A stretch of 64,000 bases of DNA from positions 62,001-126,000 of the forward strand of contig NZ_BPFA01000011.1 in NCBI RefSeq assembly GCF_019655055.1, in the 5' to 3' direction. The notes under the pieces are model-generated. The model worked only from the letters and a program-made list of their open reading frames with translations. It did no database searches and was not told where the DNA came from. Position numbers and translations under genes: made by a program. Shown here in pieces: positions 9,877-19,723 of this stretch. This DNA is from Shewanella sp. MBTL60-112-B2. GTDB taxonomy: Bacteria > Pseudomonadota > Gammaproteobacteria > Enterobacterales > Shewanellaceae. Positions within the stretch are counted from its first letter, which is position 1. Each line of letters begins with the position of its first letter.

Positions 9877-10722
9877 ATGACCCCGTTAAAAATAGAAACT
9901 CATATCAAAGTGCAATCTAGCGATGTTGATGCGGCAAGCTTGCTCGCTGAAGAAACGGGCTTATCTAAGCAAGTTATTAAGCAAGCGATGCAAAAAGGAG
10001 CGGTTTGGCATGGCCATGGTAAACAAACCAATCGACTTCGCCGCGCAAAAAAAGCCTTAAAGGCTGGCGATGAACTGCATCTTTATTACAACCAAGCCGT
10101 CTTAGATGAAACCGTGGCCGATGCAGAGCTCTTGTTTGATCAACAGCAGTATAGTATTTGGTACAAACCTTTTGGTATGCGCTGCCAAGGGTCGAAATGG
10201 AGCGACCACACCACCATTAATCGCTTTATAGAAACTCAGCTAACACCTACTCGTAACGCGTATATTATTCATCGACTCGACTTAGCCGCAACAGGCCTTA
10301 TTGTACTGGGGCATAATAAAAAGGTGACTGCCGCTATTGCCAAACTCTTTGAGACCCGTGCACTAGATAAGTTTTATCAGGTGATTGTTGAAGGCCAATT
10401 TCCCGATGGTCAGATCAGCATAGATACCGATGTCGATAATAAAAAAGCCTTATCTCATGCCCATATTCTTGAGTACAACAGTGAACTTAACCAGTCCAAA
10501 GTGCAGGTAAAAATTGAATCTGGTCGTAAGCATCAAATTCGAATCCATATGGCGAGCCTTGGCCACCCCGTGGTCGGTGATAGGCAGCATGGTAATGGCA
10601 GCGAGCTCACGCCTAACTTGCAGCTCACATCCTGCCATTTAAGCTTTGCTTGCCCCGTTACAGGTGAAGATAAAGTCTTTGAATTGCCCCAAGCTTACCG
10701 CCCTGAGTTTCAATCGCGCTAA
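9877..10722 (+). CDS. RluA-family RNA pseudouridine synthase
   Basis: 281 residues from the ATG at 9877; a TTG lies 33 bases earlier in frame. An S4-like N-terminal region is followed by the catalytic pseudouridine synthase domain with HRLDLAATGL, whose Asp is the catalytic residue of RluA enzymes, and the C-terminal segment RKHQIRIHMASLGHPVVGD. It isomerises uridine in rRNA or tRNA; the target site cannot be assigned. It is isolated, with divergent and convergent neighbours. Confidence 0.88.
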   Translation: MTPLKIETHIKVQSSDVDAASLLAEETGLSKQVIKQAMQKGAVWHGHGKQTNRLRRAKKALKAGDELHLYYNQAVLDETVADAELLFDQQQYSIWYKPFGMRCQGSKWSDHTTINRFIETQLTPTRNAYIIHRLDLAATGLIVLGHNKKVTAAIAKLFETRALDKFYQVIVEGQFPDGQISIDTDVDNKKALSHAHILEYNSELNQSKVQVKIESGRKHQIRIHMASLGHPVVGDRQHGNGSELTPNLQLTSCHLSFACPVTGEDKVFELPQAYRPEFQSR

Positions 10723-10824
10723 GATCTGGCTATGAGTGAAAACTAAAAGCCCACTTTAATGGCCAATGCCGTTCACTTAAGGACTTACTCAGAGAAAGCT
10801 GGGTTACTTAGAAAGATAAGAATC

Positions 10825-10923
10825 GACCACTGAGGACACGAAGAGCACGAAGAAAAGCTAGCCCAAGCTTTTTCTTTTCTTCGTTTCCTCTGTGTAGCAA
10901 ACGAAGTGAGCGCTTCGTGGTTT
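10825..10923. repeat. Dispersed imperfect palindromic element, copy 1
   Basis: Non-coding element starting GACCACTGAGGACACGAAG and ending CGCTTCGTGGTT, so that its ends form an imperfect inverted repeat; the inner AAGAAAAGC and CTTTTCTTCG also pair. A related copy lies at 50594-50714. It sits in the 342-base gap between the pseudouridine synthase and cytochrome b561 genes; nothing else was seen in that gap. Confidence 0.7.
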
Positions 10924-11064
10924 ATGGCCTGTAAAGCAAAGAGCCCTGTTTGTGCTGGGTTCTTAGCACTCTGTTTTGAATCAGCTTTGGGCTTAACTTA
11001 TCGGCATTACACCTAAAATGGGCATTGTCTATTTCGACTCTTTGACTAATCGCGATTAAAGCTC

Positions 11065-11805
11065 TTACTCATCGACAGGCTTATCTTCAAGTCGTTTCTT
11101 ACCTGAGAACATAGCAGAAACTATACCTGGCTGATGCTTAACTTCAGCGATGACTACTCCAATAATATGAATAAAAATCAGTAGCATCAACAAATAAGAA
11201 CTATATAAGTGTACCTTTCCCGCCAAACTCTTATAAGGCTTCATCTGGGCAACTTTATCAGAGTTAACTCCAGTATCATCATAGGGTTTTAGCGAGATAG
11301 GATCGACACCGTCGGCAGCAATATAACTAGTGATTGTCGAGCCAAAAGGCGGATAAAAAACATCGGTTCCGGCTCTGAATAATCCCGTTGCAGCAATAAT
11401 TATTAGTAATACAAATATCACGCTAACAGCAAGCTTACCGAGCGGGTTGTGGCCTAAATACTGTGGATTCTTGCCCGCCATTAATGCTTTTCGATAATCA
11501 CTTGCAGCCTTAAAACTAGGCCTGATATGCGAAAGCTTGGCATAACCATTACCGATAACGCCCCATATCAAACGTACAAACAGATTAATGACAAAAAGAT
11601 AGCCAATAACAATATGCACCTCTTTAAGTTTTATCTTCGCTGCTAAGCCGCTTATGCCAAGCTCGGCTTTAAACAACATGACTAAACCGACAAACATCAG
11701 GCAAGTGATTAGAATCACGTTAACCCAATGGAATATGCGCACAGGTTTATCCCACACTTGATAAATGGTTACCACTTCAGTATGACTTTGTTGCTTATCA
11801 CTCAT
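11065..11805 (-). CDS. Cytochrome b561-family membrane protein
   Basis: 246 residues, four or more predicted membrane helices, of the prokaryotic cytochrome b561/Ni-Fe hydrogenase b-subunit family. The N-terminal VWDKPVRIFHWVNV carries the conserved heme-ligand His; further His residues lie in KEVHIVIGY, GKVHLYSSY and FIHIIGV, consistent with two b-type hemes. It would pass electrons between the quinone pool and an unidentified partner. No partner c-type cytochrome or hydrogenase gene is adjacent. The insert between helices 3 and 4 is fairly long (about 50 residues). Confidence 0.82.
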   Translation of the reverse strand: MSDKQQSHTEVVTIYQVWDKPVRIFHWVNVILITCLMFVGLVMLFKAELGISGLAAKIKLKEVHIVIGYLFVINLFVRLIWGVIGNGYAKLSHIRPSFKAASDYRKALMAGKNPQYLGHNPLGKLAVSVIFVLLIIIAATGLFRAGTDVFYPPFGSTITSYIAADGVDPISLKPYDDTGVNSDKVAQMKPYKSLAGKVHLYSSYLLMLLIFIHIIGVVIAEVKHQPGIVSAMFSGKKRLEDKPVDE

Positions 11806-12006
11806 CGACTTTCCCCCGAAAATCTTGGTTCACAGAACATTTAAAATTCAACAATAATTATCCCGATAGGATACGCCTGTAAGCGTTTTTTTCAGTAAAT
11901 AATTGTTTAAAGAAGAGAGATGTTCTAAGTAAAGCATAACATCCGTCCTAGCGCTCAACATGCTAATTCCGTGCGCACTAAAAAGCGTAAAACCATATAA
12001 AAGAAA

Positions 12007-12675
12007 CTAAGTTCGATTCGAAAAAATGACCTGCTCTCTAAGCTGTGACCATAATGGGTATTTAGCCATGACTTTGCTAAACATTGGACTTTGCAGATAG
12101 CTGTTTAACCACTGCCTAACATTCGGGTAAGGAGAAGCTAGGTACCATTGGCGTTCAACCCGTGCAAATTGGCGAATAAAGGGCATGATGGCGAGATCGG
12201 CAAGACTGGGGCTTGTGGTAAATAGATATGGATTGGTTGTTAGCCTCTGCTCCAAAATGTATATGTAACGCTCGCAGGCCTGTCGAGCACTGGGCAAATC
12301 TTGATCATGATAACGTTTAGCGCTGCGATACAAGTCTAAACTCTGCTTAAAGTCTGTATCAAAAAGCGCTATCAAGTCGAACATATCATCCCGCAGAGTA
12401 AGATCGAATGACATTAGATAATTAGCTGAGTCGTCATGTTCAAATGCCCACAACATAATATCTAAGCTCTGCTCTAAAACCTCACCGCTTGGGAGTACTA
12501 AAACAGGAACTGTGCCTTTAGGAGAAGCCAAAAGCAATTGACTGGGCTTATCGGTTAACACTAACTCCCTAAGCTGTACCGATTGACCTGACACATAAAT
12601 CGCCATTCTAGCCCGCATCGCGTAGGGGCAATTTCGCAAAGTGTATAGCACTGGTAAAGTCGCAGGTGGACACAT
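12007..12675 (-). CDS. Glutathione S-transferase-like protein
   Basis: 222 residues from the ATG at 12675, which has AAGGAG ten bases upstream; a TTG 27 bases earlier is a less likely start. The thioredoxin-fold N-terminus PVLYTLRNCPYAMRARMAI has a single catalytic-type Cys as in GrxB/omega-class GSTs, with KGTVPVL as the glutathione-binding cis-Pro segment. A helical C-terminal domain follows. The substrate is unknown. It is divergent to the MscS gene. Confidence 0.8.
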   Translation of the reverse strand: MCPPATLPVLYTLRNCPYAMRARMAIYVSGQSVQLRELVLTDKPSQLLLASPKGTVPVLVLPSGEVLEQSLDIMLWAFEHDDSANYLMSFDLTLRDDMFDLIALFDTDFKQSLDLYRSAKRYHDQDLPSARQACERYIYILEQRLTTNPYLFTTSPSLADLAIMPFIRQFARVERQWYLASPYPNVRQWLNSYLQSPMFSKVMAKYPLWSQLREQVIFSNRT

Positions 12676-12885
12676 TTCGCTTTGACTCCTTAGTGACAGC
12701 AAACATTTTCAAATTGACAGTTTAATTCAATCTCTATCGAGTAATCTGTCCAGTAGTGACTAACTTGTTTTTTATCTATGATAACCTTAGAGTTATCTAT
12801 TATCTGCAATAAAGATTAAATCACTCACTGACGACGATTTATCTACCAGCATTGCAACCATTTACAAGCGTCGAAAGAGGGTTTC

Positions 12886-13734
12886 GTGGATAAACTTACC
12901 ATCGCAGTGGATTTTTTGTTAAACCATAAACTGCTACTAACCGTACTCGTTATTGTCTTAATCTCAATGATTAAGCGTCTGGTCATTTCCCAAATCCGCG
13001 GTGATGTAGCATTCTTAACTGAAGTCCAACGTAAGTGGATGTCACGCACCAAAAACGGCACTTTCATCTTAATCATCGTTATTTTATTTATGTTATGGCA
13101 AACCGAGATCAATAAATTTGCCCTATCAGTAACCGCAATTGCTATTGCCTTTGTGGTCGCATCAAAAGAAATTATTCTATGTTTTACAGGCTCAATCCAA
13201 AGAGCCAGTTCACGCTCATTTGTGATTGGTGACTGGATTGAGGTTGGCAAGATCTGTGGTGAAGTGATTGAGCACAACTTAATGGCAACGGTTATTCAAG
13301 AAATTGATTTACACCATGGTCAATATCACTTCACCGGTAAAACCGCGACTCTACCTAATAGTATGTTCTTTAGTTATGCGGTTAAAAATCTCAACTTTAT
13401 GAAACGCTATGTTTATCATGACTTCTGTATTACCGTAGTTGAATTTGTGAATTTGTACCCGCTGTTTCCTGAGTTACACGAGAAGATTGAAGCCCATTGT
13501 GAAGACTTTAATGAAGTAGCCAAACGTTATAACGGTGTAATTGAAAAACACGCAGGTGTCGACTTACCGGGCTCAGAGCCGCATATTCATATCAGTAGCG
13601 GCATAAACGGTGAGCAATTTGTGCATATTATGATTTTCTGTCCTACTGAACGCGCCATTCATTTAGAGCAGCTTATTCGTGAAGACTTTATGATTGCCTA
13701 CCACGAGACATTTGGTAAAGACAGATTGCTCTAA
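12886..13734 (+). CDS. Mechanosensitive channel of the MscS family
   Basis: 282 residues with a GTG start behind AGAGGG. Three hydrophobic segments in the first 110 residues are followed by the MscS beta domain with SSRSFVIGDWIEVG and GEVIEHNLM, and a soluble alpha/beta tail. It is expected to act as an inner-membrane osmotic relief channel. The pore-helix segment is AIAIAFVVASKEII, less glycine-rich than in E. coli MscS. It is a single gene, terminated by the hairpin at 13761-13795. Confidence 0.82.
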   Translation: MDKLTIAVDFLLNHKLLLTVLVIVLISMIKRLVISQIRGDVAFLTEVQRKWMSRTKNGTFILIIVILFMLWQTEINKFALSVTAIAIAFVVASKEIILCFTGSIQRASSRSFVIGDWIEVGKICGEVIEHNLMATVIQEIDLHHGQYHFTGKTATLPNSMFFSYAVKNLNFMKRYVYHDFCITVVEFVNLYPLFPELHEKIEAHCEDFNEVAKRYNGVIEKHAGVDLPGSEPHIHISSGINGEQFVHIMIFCPTERAIHLEQLIREDFMIAYHETFGKDRLL

Positions 13735-13760
13735 TCACTAAGTGATTAGTACTAAAGAAT

Positions 13761-13795
13761 AAAAGACGTAGCATTTTATCAATGCTACGTCTTTT
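13761..13795. terminator. Bidirectional terminator between mscS-type and lipocalin-like genes
   Basis: A perfect 15-bp stem (AAAAGACGTAGCATT and its complement) encloses a five-base loop and is followed by a T-rich tract on both strands. It serves the plus-strand channel gene and the minus-strand lipocalin-like gene. Confidence 0.85.
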
Positions 13796-13844
13796 ATTTT
13801 TGGCTAGCTTGTTATTTACCTTGTACAGAGACGTGGCTAAAGGA

Positions 13845-14294
13845 TCAGTCCAGCTTTAACCAGAATTCTTGCTCCTTCAACTCACCATTTTCTGTGCGCT
13901 CTGTGCGCCACTCTTTTCCCTCTATGATATAAGTAAACGCGAAGGACTCTCCTGCTTTTACACCAAATGAATTCAAATGCGGATATTCAATATAATCAGT
14001 AGCCGTAAATTGATAATAACCAGTGGCAGCCGCCCAGAACTCAAGTTCGGGCTTCGCCTCGGAACCGATATTTTTCATCGTTGTGAAACTAAAGTGATTA
14101 GCGGAGATCACCTTGATTGAGCTGAGCTTGAGATCTGCGTATTCAACCCATTGGCCTTTACCATCTAAGTACTTTCCGGAAATTAACTTCCAGCTGCCAA
14201 TGAATGGGTTAATCTGCTCAGCAGCCTTCAAGGGAGTGCAAATAACAACAAATGCCAGCAAAACCTGACTTAACAACACCAAAAACGATTTCAT
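13845..14294 (-). CDS. Secreted lipocalin-like protein
   Basis: 149 residues with a clear signal peptide (cleavage likely after PLKAA). The mature part has the short lipocalin-like pattern: NPFIGSWKLISG near the start and a run of beta-strand segments with conserved aromatic positions. An excellent ribosome-binding site, GGAGG four bases before the ATG, fixes the start. The ligand is unknown. It follows no other gene in its operon and ends near the bidirectional hairpin at 13761-13795. Confidence 0.65.
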   Translation of the reverse strand: MKSFLVLLSQVLLAFVVICTPLKAAEQINPFIGSWKLISGKYLDGKGQWVEYADLKLSSIKVISANHFSFTTMKNIGSEAKPELEFWAAATGYYQFTATDYIEYPHLNSFGVKAGESFAFTYIIEGKEWRTERTENGELKEQEFWLKLD

Positions 14295-14520
14295 AACTCC
14301 TCCATGAATCTCAATGCTTTTTTAATATCCACTCATATAGTAAATTAATCGTAAACGCTATTAATAACCAGTCAGTCTAGCCTATTATAAAAGTGCAAAA
14401 CCAATTCACACATAGGGTCACCAACAAGGTGAATATTGAGCAGACCACAACTCAGTTAAAACATAATATAGCTTTATATCAGTCAGTTGATAAACAAATC
14501 TTATTTTCCCAATAAAAAAA

Positions 14521-14537
14521 CAGCAAATATATTGCTG
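14521..14537 (-). terminator. Terminator of the oleBCD unit
   Basis: CAGCAA and TTGCTG form a short stem with a five-base loop; on the minus strand it runs into seven consecutive T. It lies about 40 bases after the oleD stop. Confidence 0.6.
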
Positions 14538-14577
14538 CTTTTACATTCATGAGTTTCGAGTATTATCTAGGCCTGCT

Positions 14578-15684
14578 TTATTGTAAAGACGCCTTAAGCT
14601 GCACCATTCCCTCATCGATACTGACTAATGCTTGGTAGCCCAGATCGCGTTTAGCGGCGCTAATATTGAAGTAGTGACTAGTCGAAAGCTGCTTTGCGAC
14701 AAAGCGGGTCATGATGGGTTCATCTTTTTTACCTAGCAAAACATATACAGACTCAAGGACACAGCCAGCAATATAAGCAATCTGGCTTGGTACCCTTTTA
14801 GTCACCGGCGGTAGATTTTTACAGGCAAGTATTTTATTGAGCATGGCCGCCATTGTGATCGGCTCATCGTTACTCAAGTAATAGGCTTTCCCCGCGCAAG
14901 CGGCCTGGTTCGCTTTGTCATTTTGACTCAGTGTTAATGCCGCCAAAATATGTGCATATGCCGCGTTACCCACGTAGATGGTATCGACTAACTTATCCTC
15001 ATTTCCTACCAGTTTGAGCCTGCCCGCCTCGGCGCGCTCAATCACTCGTGGCACTAGGTGTGGATCCCTTGGCCCCCAAATGAGATGTGGCCTTAACGCT
15101 GTAGTCCCCAAAAGCTTGCCATTAGCAAGCTCATCGCCATTGGCGCTGAGCATCATCTGCTCGGCTATTGCCTTTGACTCACCGTAATAATTAAGATACC
15201 TCTCAGCATAAGGCGCAGACTCATCATTACCCGCCTCATCCACACCTGCAAAAGTCACGCTCGGGGTGCTGGTATAAACTAGACGTGCAACATTGCAGCT
15301 TTTACAGGCATCAATAACATGCCGAGCACCATCAACATTGGGTGAGAAGTAACTCTGTTTGCTGCCCCAAACTCCGGCTTTCGAAGCAACATGAAACACC
15401 AAGTCACAGCCTCCCATAGCCTCGAGCAGTGCGCGTTCATCAACAATATCTCCTTTTACCATCTTCACGCCCATGGCGCTCAATGCAGAATATTCTCCGC
15501 GAGCAAAGCCTATAACCTCAATGCCAACGGCTAACAGCCGCTCACAAATTGCTTTACCTAAAAAGCCTCCCGCACCAGTCACAAAGGCGCGAGTCACATT
15601 TTGCTTAAGTGCTAAAAGTGCGGCTTGCTCTTGAGGTAAATAGTCGTCCAGTGCAGGAGTTTGATGCTTGATAGCGAATGACAA
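14578..15684 (-). CDS. oleD: OleD, NAD(P)-dependent 2-alkyl-3-ketoalkanoate reductase
   Basis: 368-residue extended short-chain dehydrogenase. It reduces the beta-keto acid made by OleA to a beta-hydroxy acid in head-to-head olefin synthesis. The Rossmann motif VTGAGGFLGKAI lies at about residues 34-45 and the catalytic YYGESK (Tyr-x-x-x-Lys type) in the middle. The start is TTG, because AAGGAG nine bases upstream overlaps the end of oleC and no ATG is suitably placed. It is the last gene of the oleB-oleC-oleD unit, seven bases after oleC. Confidence 0.92.
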   Translation of the reverse strand: MSFAIKHQTPALDDYLPQEQAALLALKQNVTRAFVTGAGGFLGKAICERLLAVGIEVIGFARGEYSALSAMGVKMVKGDIVDERALLEAMGGCDLVFHVASKAGVWGSKQSYFSPNVDGARHVIDACKSCNVARLVYTSTPSVTFAGVDEAGNDESAPYAERYLNYYGESKAIAEQMMLSANGDELANGKLLGTTALRPHLIWGPRDPHLVPRVIERAEAGRLKLVGNEDKLVDTIYVGNAAYAHILAALTLSQNDKANQAACAGKAYYLSNDEPITMAAMLNKILACKNLPPVTKRVPSQIAYIAGCVLESVYVLLGKKDEPIMTRFVAKQLSTSHYFNISAAKRDLGYQALVSIDEGMVQLKASLQ

Positions 15685-15690
15685 AATACA

Positions 15691-17412
15691 CTACTCCTTT
15701 ATCTGCTTTTGCGCCCAAACAGCTAACTTTTCACGAAAAATCTTAGCGTTGTGGCGAATATCTACAGGGAAGTCAGGATGAATGAGAAAGCGCTCAATCC
15801 CTTGAGTCTGCTCATGCTGCTCTGCAATTGCTCTAAGCTCACTGTAAAGCACTGCCGATAGCGTGCAGGCAACAGATTGCTTAAGCTCTATACAGATAAG
15901 CGGCGTGACTTTACCTGCCACCATCACCCCCACTAAAGCACTACGCTTCACATCCTTGTGGGTATTAAAAATACGCTCACAAGGAATAGAGTGATACCGT
16001 TTGGCTGTATTATTAGTTGCAGGTAAAGCATCAGCATCGACTCGATGAGCCTTGCGGCCACACATCCACAGTAAGCCGTCATTATCGAGGTAACCTAAGT
16101 CACCCATGCGGTGGCGAATACTGTCACCATCTTGGATTTTTGCCACTTGGGTTGCGCTGTCTCGCTGATAATAGCTACGGCTCACCATAGGGCCTTTTAC
16201 AACGATTTCGCCAATGGCATCGGCTGGTAAACGTAAACTGTCATCCCATTGCTCAATCGGCTGTTCATCAATCTTAATAATGGCGATATCGACGCCATCG
16301 ACAGCCTTACCGACACAAATTCCACCGCCGTTATTTGTCTCTGTTGTGGTATCAAACAACGCCTTACTGCCAATTTTACTAATAGGTAGCGATTCGGTCG
16401 CGCCGTAGGAGTTAAGCACCTCAACGCCATGGTTTAGCATCTGACTAAAGCGTTTAATCGACGATATAGTCGCTGGAGCACCCGCTGAAATCACGCGTTT
16501 AATGCTGCTAAGTTTATGCTGATTAACTGCGCCAGCTTGACCGAGACGCTCTATCAAAGCTGGGTTCACAAACATATTACTGCATTGATACTTTGCAATA
16601 GCAGCAAAGATAAACTCAGGGTTAGCGGTAATAGGTTTGCTGGCATCCATATCTGGCACGATAGATGCCATACCTAGAGCTGGGCCAAACAATGAAAATA
16701 GTGGAAAAGTGGCTAAGTCTCGCTCACCAGGTCTAATAGCGTAATCATGTTTAAGTGCGGTAATTTGCGCTTCAAACATCTTATGGGAATAGACCACCCC
16801 CTTTGGCGTACCAGTACTGCCACTGGTAAACAAAATTGCCGCCATGGCGTCTTTATCGAGCCACTGCATGTTAAATGGCTCTGTTGCTGCCGACGAATTG
16901 GCCTTTAATAAATTCTCTAAACTAATGCCGCCTGAGAGTACTTTGGCCAGAGCGTTACCGCCTACATTAATCAGGTGCTTAACCGTAGGCTTGCCCCAGC
17001 CAAATAAGCGTCTAGCAATATGTGCTTTGGGGATCCCAATAAAGGCATCGGGTTTTGCCTCAATGAAACACTGCTTAAGGTTTTTAACCCCCATGCCGGG
17101 ATCAACCAAGATTGGAATAATACCAGCCTTAAACAACGCAAAGGTTAAGCAGAAGAAATCTATGCTAGGCGTGACCATCAACACCGCCTTCATGCCAGGC
17201 GTTAAGCCGTGGTTTACCAGCGCGCTAGCTAGCTCGTCACTTTTGGCATTGAGGGTTTGAAAGTCCATCTCTTGATAATGCAAGCCAGCGACAGATTTTC
17301 CATTGGCTTGCTGTACTGCAACCGCCAGTGAGTTGGGAATTGACTGGGCAGCACTAACTAAATGACGGCACAAGTTTGCGCCGTCATTGTTTTGAATCAA
17401 CTGACTTACCAT
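15691..17412 (-). CDS. oleC: OleC, AMP-dependent beta-lactone synthetase
   Basis: 573-residue member of the acyl-AMP ligase superfamily; in the ole pathway OleC turns the beta-hydroxy acid into a beta-lactone with ATP. The ATP-binding P-loop [17 protein letters not shown], the adenylate motif [11 protein letters not shown] and the C-terminal lysine segment [12 protein letters not shown] are present. The start lies five bases after oleB, so the genes are tightly coupled; no strong ribosome-binding site is visible. Confidence 0.92.
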   Translation of the reverse strand: MVSQLIQNNDGANLCRHLVSAAQSIPNSLAVAVQQANGKSVAGLHYQEMDFQTLNAKSDELASALVNHGLTPGMKAVLMVTPSIDFFCLTFALFKAGIIPILVDPGMGVKNLKQCFIEAKPDAFIGIPKAHIARRLFGWGKPTVKHLINVGGNALAKVLSGGISLENLLKANSSAATEPFNMQWLDKDAMAAILFTSGSTGTPKGVVYSHKMFEAQITALKHDYAIRPGERDLATFPLFSLFGPALGMASIVPDMDASKPITANPEFIFAAIAKYQCSNMFVNPALIERLGQAGAVNQHKLSSIKRVISAGAPATISSIKRFSQMLNHGVEVLNSYGATESLPISKIGSKALFDTTTETNNGGGICVGKAVDGVDIAIIKIDEQPIEQWDDSLRLPADAIGEIVVKGPMVSRSYYQRDSATQVAKIQDGDSIRHRMGDLGYLDNDGLLWMCGRKAHRVDADALPATNNTAKRYHSIPCERIFNTHKDVKRSALVGVMVAGKVTPLICIELKQSVACTLSAVLYSELRAIAEQHEQTQGIERFLIHPDFPVDIRHNAKIFREKLAVWAQKQIKE

Positions 17413-17417
17413 GAAGT

Positions 17418-18323
17418 TTAAGCTACCGATTCTGTGGGAGTTTGCTTTTCAGTTTTTTCCATAAAGGCTTTAATGTGGCCAATCACTTCGTCACTGGCAT
17501 CTTCCAAAATATAGTGACCACAATCGGCAAACTCATGCACCTCTGCGTGAGGCATTCTCTGCTTCCACTCAGTTAAGAAGTGCTTATCGAATACAAAATC
17601 TTGTAGCCCCCAACAGATCACTGTTGGCACATTTTGAAATTGACTTAAGCTCGCAGCGATATCAGATACCAAATCATAGTTGCGATCGCCTGGCTTTAAC
17701 GGAATATCCTGCACAAAACGCAAAGTTGAAATTCGGTTAGCCCAAGAGTTAAACGGTGCGACATAGGCTTCACGGATGTCTTTATGCATCGGCTTACGCT
17801 TTACGCCAACATAAGATGCTGCCGATGAAAAAGCGTTAAAACCACGAACCAAGAATGTACCCAACATGGTATTACGGCAAATTGATAGCGCCCATGGGAA
17901 CGGCTTGCTAACCGGTAGGTGGAAGGCACCGGTATTGAGAATAACCAAACGCTTGATGCGTTCAGGGTAACGCGCCGCATAGCCCATGCCTATCATGCCG
18001 CCCCAGTCGTGTACGACTAGAGTGATATTTTCTTTTACACCTAAGTGTTCGAGTAAGGCTTCTAGATCATCGATACGATTTTTAAGGGTGTAGTCATAGC
18101 CACTGTCGTCAGGCTTATCTGATAAGCCGCAACCAATATGATCCGGTACGATACACTGATGCTTATCGCTTAATGCGCTAATAAGGTTTCGGTAATAAAA
18201 AGACCAACTAGGATTGCCGTGAACCATAACTACTGGCTCACCTTGGCCTTCGTTCACATACTGTAGCTTGTTGCCATTTCTGTCTAAATAATTGCGCTTA
18301 AATGGGTGCAGGGTGTCTAGCAT
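17418..18323 (-). CDS. oleB: OleB, alpha/beta-hydrolase (beta-lactone decarboxylase)
   Basis: 301 residues from the ATG at 18323, which has AGGA six bases upstream; an in-frame ATG 15 bases earlier lacks a site. Haloalkane dehalogenase-like fold: oxyanion segment HGNPSWSF, nucleophile elbow VVHDWGG (Asp) and the C-terminal DCGHYILED carrying the catalytic His. In the pathway OleB removes CO2 from the beta-lactone to give the olefin. It begins the oleBCD unit just downstream of the hairpin at 18381-18406. Confidence 0.9.
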   Translation of the reverse strand: MLDTLHPFKRNYLDRNGNKLQYVNEGQGEPVVMVHGNPSWSFYYRNLISALSDKHQCIVPDHIGCGLSDKPDDSGYDYTLKNRIDDLEALLEHLGVKENITLVVHDWGGMIGMGYAARYPERIKRLVILNTGAFHLPVSKPFPWALSICRNTMLGTFLVRGFNAFSSAASYVGVKRKPMHKDIREAYVAPFNSWANRISTLRFVQDIPLKPGDRNYDLVSDIAASLSQFQNVPTVICWGLQDFVFDKHFLTEWKQRMPHAEVHEFADCGHYILEDASDEVIGHIKAFMEKTEKQTPTESVA

Positions 18324-18380
18324 GACGTTTCCTATCATTCTTATACTTAAGGTGTAACTGGGTTAGCCGAGGAAATAAAA

Positions 18381-18406
18381 AAGCCTACGCAATAAGCCGT
18401 AGGCTT
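18381..18406 (-). terminator. Terminator-like hairpin between oleA and oleB
   Basis: AAGCCTACG and CGTAGGCTT pair with an eight-base loop and, on the minus strand, run into six T. It lies 8-33 bases after the oleA stop, within the 90-base oleA-oleB gap. It would terminate or attenuate transcription from the oleA promoter before oleB. Confidence 0.8.
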
Positions 18407-18413
18407 AATTTTA

Positions 18414-19463
18414 TTACCACTTAAGGCCTAACATCATGCAGTTCAAACCACTGCCTATGCCTAAGAAGCTCACTTGATCGCCACTTTTCAAGAAACCTTG
18501 ATCGTGAGCCATTGCCGCAGTAACAGGCAGTGAAACCGTGCCCATGTTGCCAAGGAGCTTATAGGTTGGAAACTCTTTTTCTTCTGGGATGTTTAACGCA
18601 TTCAAAACATTACGACGGTTTGAGGCGCCAACCTGATGGCAGATAACCTTATCGACTTGTTCAACCAACCAGTTACGCTGCTCAAGGAAGTGACTCCAGG
18701 TATGACGAGCAAGCTCAACGCCTTCTTTAAGCAATGCCACGCCATTGGTACGCATAAACTCACGGTACAGTTGTGGACCCGCTTCTTCTAAGCCCCATTG
18801 ACACAAGTCGTAGTGTTCAGGTGCTGACAAGTGGCTTGCCCCTAGAAGTTGATGATGACGGTTACCTTTGAGATTTAAACTGCCATCTGTAAGCAATACC
18901 GCCACTGCACCTGAGCCACCGGTTAAGGTTGCCAAAGACTGGGCGTAATTTTGCATGGTAGGCTCAGCCAGCATCTTATCGATTGTGATATCAACAATAT
19001 GACGAGCCGATTCACAAGAAACTACCAGACCGGCTTTAATTTGGCCAAGCTCGATGCGATTTGCGATATCTAAAATGCCGGAAAGCACGCCAAGACAGGC
19101 ATTGCTAATATCGTAAATCGCGGTGTCTTTAGAGACTCCAAGCTTTGCAGCGATACGACATGCCGTAGCAGGCTCGTGTTGGTCACGACACACTCCGGTA
19201 TAGACTACTGCGCCCAGATCGCTGATCTGTACGCCCGTTTCATCGATAGCCTTATGGGCCGCGGCTAGAGCACCATCGGATAAACGGTGCCCTTTAGGCC
19301 ACCAGCGTCTTTCATGGATCCCGGTTAAGGTGGCAAGCTGCCCCATTGGAATACGGAATTTTTGGTATAAAGGCGCTAAACGAGACTCTAGTTCCGAAGT
19401 CGACACAACTTCAGGCGCTAGCTCGTAGGCCATACTATTAATAAAAACGCGGGAATATTTCAT
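18414..19463 (-). CDS. oleA: OleA, thiolase-fold head-to-head acyl-CoA condensing enzyme
   Basis: 349-residue thiolase/KAS III-like enzyme. OleA condenses two fatty acyl-CoA chains head to head, the committing step of long-chain olefin synthesis; in Shewanella the product known for the pathway is a C31 polyene. The active-site Cys lies in ISNACLGVLSG, the His in VICHQVGAS and the Asn/Gly segment in LGNMGTVSLP. The start codon ATG has only a weak ribosome-binding site. Separated from oleBCD by a terminator-like hairpin. Confidence 0.92.
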   Translation of the reverse strand: MKYSRVFINSMAYELAPEVVSTSELESRLAPLYQKFRIPMGQLATLTGIHERRWWPKGHRLSDGALAAAHKAIDETGVQISDLGAVVYTGVCRDQHEPATACRIAAKLGVSKDTAIYDISNACLGVLSGILDIANRIELGQIKAGLVVSCESARHIVDITIDKMLAEPTMQNYAQSLATLTGGSGAVAVLLTDGSLNLKGNRHHQLLGASHLSAPEHYDLCQWGLEEAGPQLYREFMRTNGVALLKEGVELARHTWSHFLEQRNWLVEQVDKVICHQVGASNRRNVLNALNIPEEKEFPTYKLLGNMGTVSLPVTAAMAHDQGFLKSGDQVSFLGIGSGLNCMMLGLKW

Positions 19464-19723
19464 GAAACTGCTTTTAATCGCTCACAAGATTGGCGGATTT
19501 ACAGCCTATCTAGATTGTTATTTATTATTAACCAGCCATTTGAGCAAGAAAAAGCCGATGATTCAATAAAAAACCTCATTGCTGAGATGTTTTAATCCAA
19601 TCGAACCTAGGCTTTACTCGTAAAATGGCGTCACTCTGGCGGCGGATTCAATCACAGCTAACTTAATTACAACTTAATAAACAATTTGTTACGACAAGAT
19701 TAAATTAAATTACTGTGAAAATT

